Shown here one piece after another: positions 35,529 through 44,691 of a DNA stretch of 64,000 bases; position 1 is the stretch's first letter, and each line of letters begins with the position of its first letter. The notes under the pieces were generated by a model. The model ran no database searches and was not told the origin of the DNA. It was given only the letters and a program-made list of their open reading frames with translations. Origin of the DNA: Chitinophagaceae bacterium (GTDB lineage Bacteria > Bacteroidota > Bacteroidia > Chitinophagales > Chitinophagaceae); the NCBI GenBank assembly GCA_016786845.1, contig JAEUVB010000021.1:186001-250000 (forward strand), in the 5' to 3' direction. Position numbers and translations under genes: made by a program.

Positions 35529-38500
35529 TTAATTTAAAATTGAAAATTTGATGACTACTCTCGTACCCGAAGGGCGGTTCAAATCGTCATAGAGATCGAT
35601 TAGCTCAATGCTTCCTGGTTTTCCGTTCGCATTCTTTGTTGATTTTAATCTTTCTTCTGAAACTAAAATGCCCTTACTGCTATGTTTACGATCTCTGCCG
35701 GAATGACTATTGGCTAATCTTGCAGCTTCTCTGCCTACGCCATTATCTTCAATGACGCAGGTCAAATAATCGGGCTCCTCTGTAAATGTGATGGTCAACA
35801 TCCGCTGTCCGTCTTTATGCATCAAACCATGCCAAATGGCATTTTCTACAAAAGGCTGAATCAACAAAGAGGGGATCATGATTTCTTCGATTTCAATATG
35901 AGGGTCACATGTGATGGTATACGTAAATGATTCTCTAAACCGTATAGATTCTAACTCCACGTACAAATTCAAAATATCCATTTCTTCTTTAAGGGTAATC
36001 AATTCCTGATCGCTATGCACAAGAATAGAACGTAACAATTTTGAAAAGCGCGATAGGTATTTTGTAGCAATGACATCCTCATTGGCCAAGATCATTTGCT
36101 GTATGGAATTCAGGGCATTGAACAGAAAATGCGGATTCATTTGTAATCGAAGACTTTGCAGTTTACTTTCCACAGCCTTCTTCTTGTTCTCCAGCAATTC
36201 GATCATGGCCGACTGCTTATCCTCTTCTGCTTTTATTTTTTGAATCTGATTGGCACACAGGAAGGCAATAGTTTCCAAAATATGTTTATGTCGCATGGAG
36301 AAAAATCCGCGTTGCGGGTGTTCTGTATCAATAACACCCAACACTTCATGATTAACCACAATTGGGACCGTCAATTCCGCATGACGTTTACGATCGTCTA
36401 CAATATAACGGGAGTCCGCTGTTGTATTGTTTACTATTTCCGAAACCCCTTTCAATGCTACAGACCCTGTGATTCCATGTCCTTTAGGGATGATGATCGG
36501 ATTTTCTATTTGATCGCTACCGGCATACTTCGGACCTATCGCCGCTTTTTGAATTAAGAATTCCTTTTGCTCATCATATAAGTAAATAATACAATCATGA
36601 AAATGAAGTTTGTTGATGCAGTTTTTGGCCACATCCCACAAGAGCGCTTCAACATTTGTATGACTATTGATGGTAGAAGCGAAGGACGTGATGATCAATT
36701 CCGTTTCGAGTATTTTTTGTTTTTCAATGTGTCGCTTTTTGTTTTGATAAATGAAATAGGCAATAACACCGACCAAAATCCATGAACATAAAATTAAAAA
36801 CCAGAGTTGTTTATAAAATGGTGCCGAAATCGAAAACGTCAATTGATTCTCTGCTTCCTGCCACGACAATCCATCACGGCTAACTTGCAGCCGAAAAGTA
36901 TATTCTCCGGGCGAAAGACCATAATAACTCACTGAATTTTGATCCGCCACTTTAATCCAGTCAGGATCCACCCCTTCTAATCGGTAACGGTAAAATGTTC
37001 GGATGCGTCTGGCAAAGTCAATCGTTTCAAAAGAAATAATGACATTATTTTCATGATGCGGAAAAACTCGTTTTTGATTGCCATATACACCAATTTCTCC
37101 ATTCTTAGTCCTCAGTTTATAAATAGATGTTTTGATTTTGGTGCTTTGGTCATATAAAGAATCCGGTTCAAAATATTGTATTCCTCTTGGGGTGCCCATT
37201 ACAAATTCTCCGTTGGGCGCCACAAAATTGGCATCTACCCTGAATCCGAATATGCTGATACCATTCCACTCATTAAAGGTCTTGGCTTTTCCGTTTTTCG
37301 GATTATAACAGATCAGCCCAATGTCATTTTCTATCCATATTCTCTCACGATGATCAAACAATATCCCTTCCACCCGGTCAAACAACAGGCCATCTTTTGG
37401 TTTTATCGTTTGCATTTTCCCATTTCGATTCAGGATATTCAATCCTTCGATCGTACCTATATACACATTCTTCATCCGATCGATATTGATTGAAAAAATG
37501 ATATTGTTGATCAATCCTGACTTTCTGGTATATATTTTGGTTTGTTTGGTATCAATGCGATAATGCACCAAGCCGTGCGATCTTGAGCCAAACCACAAAT
37601 TATTCTCATCCTCAAAATATATAGGATAACAAAACGAATGATCAAACTTTGAAAGAGAATCACCAATGAAGTTATCGACCTCAAATGTGTTAGGATTGAT
37701 TTTACTGACCCCAAATTCTCCGCAGGTCCAGATCCAGCCATCCGGACCAAGGGTCAGCATACGATTTGTTTTTACTTTGACCTGTTGACGGGAAGCGGTA
37801 CCAATTTCAATGTGCTTGACTAATTGTAATTGTTTATTCAATACGATAATTCCCTGAGATGTGGTTGCCGCCCATATTCTTTCCTCACGATCTAAAATCA
37901 CCCCCTGTACTTCTTCATTCTTAAACAGGTTGCTTCCATCTTTCTTCTTAATTTGTACAAATTTGGTGCGATTGCTGTTTCTTTCCCATCGTATCAAGCC
38001 ATCCGAAGACCCTAAATAGTAGGTGTTATTATCCTTGGTAGTAATGGCTGAAATATATCCGCCAAAAGACTTCCCATCTTCATCCGTAAAAACATGCTGA
38101 CTTTTAATATCAGTGTTTTGATTGTAGTAACTCAGTCCTCCGGGTGAACAATCAAAAAACACCCATCCATTTCCCGCCACCAGCACTTCCTTCTGTCGGT
38201 TATTCCCAATGGAAAATGGATTTGCCATTTCATTGCGATGATTGAAAATGGTTTTGTGTTGGTGATTATAAATATAGATGCCCTCTCCATCGGTGGTAAA
38301 AACATACTCATTGGCATTCAAACGTGCACCGAAGGTGAATGTTGATCGAATGGTTTGATGATTCTGATCCAAGCAATTTTCAAATGGAAATTCAAATGTC
38401 TGATTCGTGAGGTCGAAAATTTTTACTTTTTCAGCTTTCCCATCATAAACAAAAATATGGTCCTTATCCATGGTGGTTAAAATCCTATCGTTCGACCAGG

Positions 38501-39242
38501 CGAAGGTTCTTTCCAGAAGCTTGGTTTTAAAATTAACCAAATAAGCTTTGGATGAGGAAGCAAAGAAATATCGATTTGGATCTATCTGATATACCTGCCG
38601 GATCTTGACCAACTCCTTTGGGGTCAATCCGATGATGGACACCGGATCAAATTCAGACATCGTTAAGGAATCACGATCCTTTGACCATTCCTTTTTCAAT
38701 GCGTAAAACCCTTGTTTGGTCGAAAGGATTACCCCTCCATCCGGAGAATTCAGTACATGCTGACATGGAAATAATACCCCTTTCTGATAGAGTGTTACCC
38801 GATACACTTTTCTGGACTCTTCCATCATAGCAAGGTGGCCGTGAGCAGATTGTATCCAAATTCGATTAGACTGATCGCAAAAAACATTGGATATAAAATT
38901 GTTTCGTAGTTGTGGATAATCCTCAGTCATGATTTTTTCAATCGTGTATCCATTAAATACATTTACCCCGCGATTGGTAGAAATCCAGAGCTTTCCTCGT
39001 TTATCTAAACATAGATTGTTAATCACGCCATAGGAAAGGCCTGATTCGATACCGACATGTTGAAATTCAAGATTGTATTGTGCATTGGATTCTTTAGTAA
39101 AGAAGGGACTTATCATGAACAGACTCATCAGCAAGCCAAAAATTATTGCTTGCCAATGATCAAACCATTGGGTGGTCGGTCGCAGTATATCCGCTGAACG
39201 CTTTTGATGAATGATGCGCATTTGAGGGTCAAGATAAATCAT
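35529..39242 (-). CDS. Propeller / GAF sensor histidine kinase (LytS-type His_kinase)
   Basis: About 1237 residues from ATG 39242 (MIYLDPQMRIIHQK); a TTG at 39317 would extend it. An N-terminal hydrophobic segment (AIIFGLLMSLFMISPFF) acts as signal or anchor. Two propellers follow (DKRGKLWISTNRGVNVFNGY, DREERIWAATTSQG), then a Y_Y_Y domain (YRLEGVDPDWIKV, LSPGEYTFRL) and a transmembrane helix (LWFLILCSWILVGVIAYFIY). A GAF domain (about 855-990) comes next, with a conserved PIVVNHEVLGVIDTEHP segment. The kinase core is of the His_kinase (PF06580) type, with the phospho-His in LQMNPHFLFNALNSIQQM, and an HATPase domain (PFVENAIWHGL, DNGVGR). The extra cytoplasmic GAF domain sets it apart from the other two kinases and may bind a small ligand. 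Confidence 0.92.
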   Translation of the reverse strand: MIYLDPQMRIIHQKRSADILRPTTQWFDHWQAIIFGLLMSLFMISPFFTKESNAQYNLEFQHVGIESGLSYGVINNLCLDKRGKLWISTNRGVNVFNGYTIEKIMTEDYPQLRNNFISNVFCDQSNRIWIQSAHGHLAMMEESRKVYRVTLYQKGVLFPCQHVLNSPDGGVILSTKQGFYALKKEWSKDRDSLTMSEFDPVSIIGLTPKELVKIRQVYQIDPNRYFFASSSKAYLVNFKTKLLERTFAWSNDRILTTMDKDHIFVYDGKAEKVKIFDLTNQTFEFPFENCLDQNHQTIRSTFTFGARLNANEYVFTTDGEGIYIYNHQHKTIFNHRNEMANPFSIGNNRQKEVLVAGNGWVFFDCSPGGLSYYNQNTDIKSQHVFTDEDGKSFGGYISAITTKDNNTYYLGSSDGLIRWERNSNRTKFVQIKKKDGSNLFKNEEVQGVILDREERIWAATTSQGIIVLNKQLQLVKHIEIGTASRQQVKVKTNRMLTLGPDGWIWTCGEFGVSKINPNTFEVDNFIGDSLSKFDHSFCYPIYFEDENNLWFGSRSHGLVHYRIDTKQTKIYTRKSGLINNIIFSINIDRMKNVYIGTIEGLNILNRNGKMQTIKPKDGLLFDRVEGILFDHRERIWIENDIGLICYNPKNGKAKTFNEWNGISIFGFRVDANFVAPNGEFVMGTPRGIQYFEPDSLYDQSTKIKTSIYKLRTKNGEIGVYGNQKRVFPHHENNVIISFETIDFARRIRTFYRYRLEGVDPDWIKVADQNSVSYYGLSPGEYTFRLQVSRDGLSWQEAENQLTFSISAPFYKQLWFLILCSWILVGVIAYFIYQNKKRHIEKQKILETELIITSFASTINSHTNVEALLWDVAKNCINKLHFHDCIIYLYDEQKEFLIQKAAIGPKYAGSDQIENPIIIPKGHGITGSVALKGVSEIVNNTTADSRYIVDDRKRHAELTVPIVVNHEVLGVIDTEHPQRGFFSMRHKHILETIAFLCANQIQKIKAEEDKQSAMIELLENKKKAVESKLQSLRLQMNPHFLFNALNSIQQMILANEDVIATKYLSRFSKLLRSILVHSDQELITLKEEMDILNLYVELESIRFRESFTYTITCDPHIEIEEIMIPSLLIQPFVENAIWHGLMHKDGQRMLTITFTEEPDYLTCVIEDNGVGREAARLANSHSGRDRKHSSKGILVSEERLKSTKNANGKPGSIELIDLYDDLNRPSGTRVVIKFSILN

Positions 39243-39310
39243 TTTCAATCGATTTGCTCCCCTGCCTATTGAAAGGTAACGTTTATCTATTAAGCGGTAT
39301 TTACTGAAGT

Positions 39311-39709
39311 TTGACAACCGTATTTGAAAACGACGACAAGATATTCGACAGCATCTGTGCCGTTGCCAACGGTTATATTTTGAAGAAGACCCACCCGACC
39401 GACATGATCAAGGCCATACACGATGTACTCGAAGACGGCGCCCCTATGCCCCCCGGCATCGCCCGTTAAGTATTGCAATTGATGGGCAAAGCTTCGACCC
39501 CGGCCGCCATCCCCGACTTCCAACTCACCAAAAGAGAAATCGAAATTCTCAAACACCTCGTCGACGGCCTCAGCTATAAAATGATTGCCGATAAATGTTT
39601 CATTACCTATGCCACGGTCAACAAGCATATCACCCATATTTACGAGAAGCTGCATGTACAATCCGGAACCGAAGCGGTAGCTAAAGCCATCGAACATAAA
39701 ATCGTATAG
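39311..39709 (+). pseudogene. Broken NarL/LuxR response regulator remnant
   Basis: Reading on the plus strand from 39311, TTVFENDDKIFDSICA, YILKKTHPTDMIKAIHDVLE and GAPMPPGIAR match the second half of a receiver domain of the regulators at 2445 and 29931. An in-frame TAA at 39467-39469 replaces a residue that is Lys or Gln in related proteins. The frame then continues through VLQLMGKAS and a complete LuxR helix-turn-helix (LTKREIEILKHLVDGLSYKMIADKCFITYATVNKHITHIYEKL). The first half of the receiver, including the phosphoacceptor Asp, is missing. A 78-residue product from TTG 39473 containing only the HTH is conceivable. Codon use is more GC-rich than in the neighbours, which suggests another origin. 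Confidence 0.8.
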
Positions 39710-39860
39710 GTTGGGCCCCGGGGCGAGCGCAGCCTCGACCTGTTTCTGTTTCTCTTTCTGTTTCTTTCATCCTTCCCAAATCTTCATAACATTTCCACCG
39801 AATCTTTCTGTCTGTTCATCAAGGTTTTATAACGCAATCCATTTTTCGATATTATACATT

Positions 39861-40925
39861 TTACCCATTCACTCCAAGCAAGTATTTAGCAATCAACGCT
39901 GTTTCATCATTCGAAAAAACGGGTTTAAAAAACGCCACATAATTTCTCAGCTCCTTTAAGGTTAATATTTTTACATATTGAAACTCTTCATTGGGCTTTT
40001 GGTTGATTAATACGATGAGGTTTCTGATTGGAATTTTTCTTTCTCCCCAATGGTGTTTGTTGAGCGAGTTGATCACATCTGTATTCAAAATTTTATATAA
40101 GGCATAACTTGAGCGTTGGATTTGTTCTACGGGCGATCTGAGACTAAGATTGTTTAATGATTGTTCACTCCAGTTTTTTGTTTCAATCATAAATATACCG
40201 GCCGGTGAAACTAAAATATGATCAATTTGAATGGACGTGATATACTCTTCGGTCTGGCGCTTATAGATAGGCGGGTTAAAGGTGCAAGTAAAATCATTGA
40301 TTAAATGATAGTCGTCCGATAAGTGTTCCAATTCCTTAGCAACCTTTTGTTCTCCTATAGCACCTAATATCGTAGAATTCAATTCATCGATAATGCTTTT
40401 CCTTCTTTCCAGTTCCTTCAATTCCATTGAACCACTTTGCTTCACAGCATCCGAAAAGTAAGCCGTGATGTATTGATATCGTTGACTCTTCTCCGAAAGC
40501 GCATTCCTTTGTGCTTGAATAAAATATTCAACATTGGCGTTAAAGTTTTTTTCCAAGCGCCAAATCCTACTTTTCATCCAAATCTTCTTAAAGTATTTCA
40601 TCCAAGTTTCAAGAATAGATGAAGATTTGAATTTAAGGTCGCTTAACTCTTGTTTTAACTGATTCAGCTCTGCATGTAATCTTTGTTCTATTTCTTCTTT
40701 TCCTTTTTCAATGGATACCTGGAGTTGTTCAATTACTTCTTCCAATGTAGCCTTTTCCTCTTCTATGCGTTGAGTATGATTGCAATGGATTTGCTTTTGT
40801 GCTTCCGTATAATTCCTTTGAAACGTGAGTAATTCATTGATAGATTTGAAATCATGGATATGTTCTTGATGCAAACGTGTTTTGATGCTTGTAAGCGAGC
40901 CAACCTGATTGTGAATATTGCACAT
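39861..40925 (-). CDS. NERD-domain protein with long coiled coil
   Basis: 354 residues. Residues about 35-180 are charged and helical, including a strong coiled coil (IEEEKATLEEVIEQLQ, RLHAELNQLKQELSDL). The C-terminal NERD (nuclease-related) domain starts at GAIGEQKVAKELEHL (188-202) and contains IQIDHILVSPAGIFMIETKNW, with D235, E248 and K250 matching a PD-(D/E)xK-type active site. NERD proteins are thought to be nucleases and often sit in defence regions, as here. No partner gene overlaps it. Cytoplasmic; substrate unknown. Confidence 0.8.
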   Translation of the reverse strand: MCNIHNQVGSLTSIKTRLHQEHIHDFKSINELLTFQRNYTEAQKQIHCNHTQRIEEEKATLEEVIEQLQVSIEKGKEEIEQRLHAELNQLKQELSDLKFKSSSILETWMKYFKKIWMKSRIWRLEKNFNANVEYFIQAQRNALSEKSQRYQYITAYFSDAVKQSGSMELKELERRKSIIDELNSTILGAIGEQKVAKELEHLSDDYHLINDFTCTFNPPIYKRQTEEYITSIQIDHILVSPAGIFMIETKNWSEQSLNNLSLRSPVEQIQRSSYALYKILNTDVINSLNKHHWGERKIPIRNLIVLINQKPNEEFQYVKILTLKELRNYVAFFKPVFSNDETALIAKYLLGVNG

Positions 40926-41114
40926 ATAACTGTTTATATTTCTGAACGGGGGTGGGTTTTTCTTTACCTCTACATTGTTTTATGCTTCAGCGTAATAGGG
41001 CTAAAATTACTAACACCGCTGTAAAGCAAATCTAAAAATCATAATTTATTTTTGGTACCCTACACAATTGTTTTATATGTATAAAAGCTTTTCTGATACT
41101 CTTTAGTAAGGTTA

Positions 41115-41852
41115 CTACTTCTCTTTAAAGATAATTTCATTTTCCTTATTTAAATATGATTGTGCCAAAATGACAACCTTAGTTTCATTTTTCAATCTGT
41201 CCTTAGTTTCCTTTTTAAGATCACCGCGATATATATATGCCTTGCAGTTTGAATTAATTTCTGCAATCTGAATACGAGTACCCTCTTGCAGGTTTGAATC
41301 TATGGTTATTTCAACAATATCTCCAATTTGGTGAAGGAACAAGTTCTTATTTGAAGAGCGAAATTCAGAAATTGGCCACAATTCATACTCAAATTCTTTA
41401 TTATAAAACCCATTTAAACATTGTCCTGTATCAGTTTCAACAACGAATAACATACCCTTGATATAATCATAATGTTTTATAACATACAGTTTATTTATTT
41501 TTCTTCCTTCGGTCAAAAATCTTAAATTGATTTGAATATATTCCGAGTTTATTTTCTCTTGACTTATCAACTCTACCCGATCTCCTGGCATATGATGCGC
41601 AATAACAATCTCTTTATTTCTTGAAATGGGTGAAGAAATATACTTTTTGTGACAATAATGTATTGGCCATGGTTTACCCAGATTCTCGAAATATACTTTG
41701 CTGCCAAGTTCATTCTGGTAATAGAATACGGGGCGCTTACAATTAGGGCATTTAGCATTTGGGACAGTTTTGGATATCGGCTTCTTCGATTTCTTGAATA
41801 GCTTTTTTAAAATGTCTTTAGATTTACTAAATCGCAAATTACCATTAGGCAT
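41115..41852 (-). CDS. Hypothetical protein with N-terminal zinc-ribbon-like motif
   Basis: 245 residues, not recognised. A basic start (RFSKSKDILKKLFKKSKK) is followed by CPNCKRPVFYY and, about 30 residues on, HYCHK, which together could bind one zinc ion. The rest looks beta-rich, with two similar segments that each start GDxVEI/L (GDRVELISQEKI and GDIVEITIDSNL), reminiscent of SH3/KOW-like barrels. No transmembrane helix or signal. It stands alone between the NERD and CoiA-like genes on the same strand, and a nucleic-acid-related or defence role is only a guess from this company. Confidence 0.6.
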   Translation of the reverse strand: MPNGNLRFSKSKDILKKLFKKSKKPISKTVPNAKCPNCKRPVFYYQNELGSKVYFENLGKPWPIHYCHKKYISSPISRNKEIVIAHHMPGDRVELISQEKINSEYIQINLRFLTEGRKINKLYVIKHYDYIKGMLFVVETDTGQCLNGFYNKEFEYELWPISEFRSSNKNLFLHQIGDIVEITIDSNLQEGTRIQIAEINSNCKAYIYRGDLKKETKDRLKNETKVVILAQSYLNKENEIIFKEK

Positions 41853-42123
41853 ATAATATTCAATTGGGGGTTAGTTAAAGCCGTTAATATTTTATTGAAA
41901 TGCTATCAATTCCATTTTTCTTTCCTCTGGACCATGTCCGCATGCACCGCATTACTTTCCGGTGCTTACGAACAGGCACAAACGGGAGAGGCTCAATTTG
42001 CCTAAACAAAGGGCGTTTAGTAACAGAGCTACAGTTTAACGAAATTACACAAGATCATTGGAATTCAAAATGATTGAATCGGTAATTCACCCGCAAATTG
42101 TTTACGCAATGTTTAGCTCTTGG

Positions 42124-43065
42124 TCATCTCAGATAAAATTGATTTTCTAAATCATCTATTTTGTCTTTGTTAACTTTAATTTCATGTTTCAACTGCTCAA
42201 TTCTTTCCAATATTTCATGAAGTAATGTATTCTCCTCACTTACTGTTAAATGAAGGTCATGATTTTCTTTGTTCAATTTTCTAATCAAATACTTAAGGGG
42301 CTCCTTTTCCTGAATATTCTTCTTTAATAAATTCAAATACTTAATTTTCAATTTTTCAATTTTGGATGACCGAATATGAACCCAATTTTTACTTATAACA
42401 TCATCGACAATAAAGGACTTGAATTTATCAAAACTAAATGCAAAATGATTCTTATTTGTAAATTCTATCAAATCAATACTAATAACCGACCTATCTAAAG
42501 TTTGTAGTTTCGATAGTTTTTTGCCATCTATTCTATTTGTGTAAAATGGCTCTATTAAGAGTTCTTCATTATTCTGAAAAATCAAAACTATATCAGTTCT
42601 AATTGTGTTTTCTATGTCACTTATTTGAGATTCAAAACTATATTTTTCAAATTGAAGATATTGGGCAGGCTGAATAATATAATCATAATATAGTTTGTCC
42701 AATCTCAGACCTGAGTTTCTTAGGACGGCTTCGACCATGGCAATGAAAGGATCATTCAATCTTAATATCTCCCTAAAACTTATTGGAGGCAATTTTAATT
42801 TATTAATTGATTTAAACACTTCTTTCGAAAGCCAATGAATATAGCTTTCATAATTTGATTTGCAATTTGATTTAACAAAATGTCTAAAATGTTTAATCTT
42901 TTTATTTTGGGGGCTATTAATTGCTACCATGTCTTCAGAACAATTCCAACATACACAATTGCACTTCAAGCCGTTTTGCACTTCTGTTGCATCTTTTAAT
43001 TCGCCAGTAGTTTTATCTATGGCTATTGCATACTTCACTCTAGTTAATTCGGATTCTGAATACAC
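42124..43065 (-). CDS. CoiA-like protein, putative zinc-finger nuclease
   Basis: 313 residues from GTG 43065 (an in-frame stop lies just upstream, and no ATG is available). The N-terminus resembles competence protein CoiA-like families: VKYAIAIDKTTGE, then C39-x2-C42, then KIKHFRHF and C68, and ESYIHWLSKEVF. The middle part (RTDIVLIFQNNEELLIEPFYT) fits the D...E-x core of a restriction-like fold, although the usual Lys or Gln is not clear. The last 60 residues form a coiled coil. In defence islands such proteins are probably nucleases acting on foreign DNA. The assignment rests on motif pattern alone. Confidence 0.5.
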   Translation of the reverse strand: MYSESELTRVKYAIAIDKTTGELKDATEVQNGLKCNCVCWNCSEDMVAINSPQNKKIKHFRHFVKSNCKSNYESYIHWLSKEVFKSINKLKLPPISFREILRLNDPFIAMVEAVLRNSGLRLDKLYYDYIIQPAQYLQFEKYSFESQISDIENTIRTDIVLIFQNNEELLIEPFYTNRIDGKKLSKLQTLDRSVISIDLIEFTNKNHFAFSFDKFKSFIVDDVISKNWVHIRSSKIEKLKIKYLNLLKKNIQEKEPLKYLIRKLNKENHDLHLTVSEENTLLHEILERIEQLKHEIKVNKDKIDDLENQFYLR

Positions 43066-43614
43066 TTTTATTCATTTAGGAGATAATCAAATTTCCTCAT
43101 ACATAGTCCCTGAGCATTTTTCAAAAAGGTTATCAAAGATAAACTACTTCGACCATGAACAAAATGATTCATAAAGAATAGAAGATTAAAATTTACTCAA
43201 ACCTGTTTGTTTCGGAACCTAAATGCCTCTAAGACTGCCTATATTTCATATTTTTTTCTAGTGAGTGTCCGCACGCACTAGGGAAAAATTGTATTAAATT
43301 AATTTTCAATTTGTGAAATGGTTTACACGAGACGAAATTGTCCTTTGGAATTCAAGACAACTAGAAGATTTTTAAAGATGGAATTTGTCTGCAAAGAATC
43401 AATCATGTATTATGAACAGAAGGGTGCTCTAGAGAGACACCCCCACCGGGGATTTTCTTCGATTTGAGCCTCACACAACAGAGAATAAATGGTAATTCGG
43501 ACAGTTGTAGTAATAAATGATATCTTTTATGATTAGGAAGGAGGAAGCTCCTTTGCAATTTTGGTCTGTTAGTTGATTTGCGAGATTACAAATGTGCTTA
43601 TACCTATACCGTGG
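43066..43614. other. Intergenic region without a supported gene
   Basis: 549 bp between the CoiA-like gene and the end of the restriction-modification operon. It contains a 49-codon ORF on the plus strand (43318-43467) with no recognisable features. A string similar to GTCCGCACGCAC at 43267 also occurs near 41937 (GTCCGCATGCAC). I see no RNA gene. The terminator of the operon may lie here but no clear hairpin with a T-tract was found. Confidence 0.4.
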
Positions 43615-44691
43615 CTATCTTTTTAGGCGTTTTGAATTTGGTTTGTTTCTTTGCCAAACATCTTCCATGTCCATTTTAGGAAGTTCTTTTTTTAAAATAT
43701 CCAAAGCCAATGGACTATATCTTTTATGCACTTGCGAACTTATTTTAATTTCTTTAAAAGCGTCTGTATTTTCTTGTATTTTAAGTTCCCGAATTGCAGC
43801 TAAAAGTTTGTTTTGGCCAACTTTGGTTTTTGCACAAAGGTCTGTCATAGTCAAATTGTAATAATCTAGTTCATTTACTCTCTTTATAGCTATTACACCA
43901 GCACCAGGAGTTCCTTCTGGAACAACAGTAATTGCAACTCCTTCACTTTTAGTAATTCGTAAGTCCAAGGAAGGTCCGTAACCTTTTTGAGTAAATGAAA
44001 GAGTTGAAACACTCGGAAATATTTGATTCCAAGTTGAACCTTTAATCAATTTCGTTTGTAATGTCTTCAATTCTGTATCAGATGGCTGAGATTCATTTCC
44101 CTGAATTGAGTTTTCCATTATTGCTAATGCTCTCAATTTTTCCGCTGCTTCTAATTTCTTCCTGCTTTTAGGTGCAAGCAATTTTTTTATATCCGAAACT
44201 TCTGTATTGAAAAATGCTTGAATGTCCATTGGTGGGGTAGTTGATAATGGCAAAACTCTAACTGGCAATTCTGTTTTTAAATCAAGATTGAAAACTCGTT
44301 TTACAATATCACGGAATAATGTAAGTCCTGCTTGTGCTTGGAAATAAAGATATTGTTCAGACATTTCAAGTGTATAATGTTGTGCTGCATCTCTCAAACC
44401 ATTTATTGTTTGAAGAGTTAAAACTTCCGTTTCATTCAAGAACTTTATTGATGCATCACTAAAACCTTTTCGACAGCAAGCACTAAAGCCAATAGTTTCT
44501 TTTGCACCTTTTTCCTTTATCTTCCCCCCTTTATCAATTATACTGGCTTTCAAAAGCATTTCAAATGAATGGTCAAGAAAAATTAAAACACCGTGTGTCC
44601 GCCCGCAATCATTTGGTCGGTTAAAAAGCTCAATGCTCAAAGTCAATGAATCTATTGCTTTCTGATAAAGGTGTTTCGCTTCTTTTCTCAT
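43615..44691 (-). CDS. DUF3644 / HEPN-like protein of the type III R-M operon
   Basis: 358 residues. The N-terminal 140 residues look like a HEPN-type four-helix domain (DUF3644): KAIDSLTLSIELFNRP, LIFLDHSFEMLLKASI, then an R-x4-H motif (R100-DAAQ-H105) followed by YTLEMSEQYLYF. R-x4-6-H is the ribonuclease signature of HEPN toxins. The C-terminal half contains a conserved-looking segment and a probable small winged helix (LCAKTKVGQNKLLAAIRELKI, then VHKRYSPLALDILK). The start codon overlaps the mod stop codon (ATGA), so translation is coupled. A role as an abortive or RNA-targeting arm of the restriction system is inferred. Confidence 0.7.
   Translation of the reverse strand: MRKEAKHLYQKAIDSLTLSIELFNRPNDCGRTHGVLIFLDHSFEMLLKASIIDKGGKIKEKGAKETIGFSACCRKGFSDASIKFLNETEVLTLQTINGLRDAAQHYTLEMSEQYLYFQAQAGLTLFRDIVKRVFNLDLKTELPVRVLPLSTTPPMDIQAFFNTEVSDIKKLLAPKSRKKLEAAEKLRALAIMENSIQGNESQPSDTELKTLQTKLIKGSTWNQIFPSVSTLSFTQKGYGPSLDLRITKSEGVAITVVPEGTPGAGVIAIKRVNELDYYNLTMTDLCAKTKVGQNKLLAAIRELKIQENTDAFKEIKISSQVHKRYSPLALDILKKELPKMDMEDVWQRNKPNSKRLKR

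Noticed and set aside
43318..43467. 49-residue open frame between the CoiA-like gene and the R-M operon
   Set aside because: Short, no recognisable motif and no ribosome site; could be real but not supportable from sequence alone.
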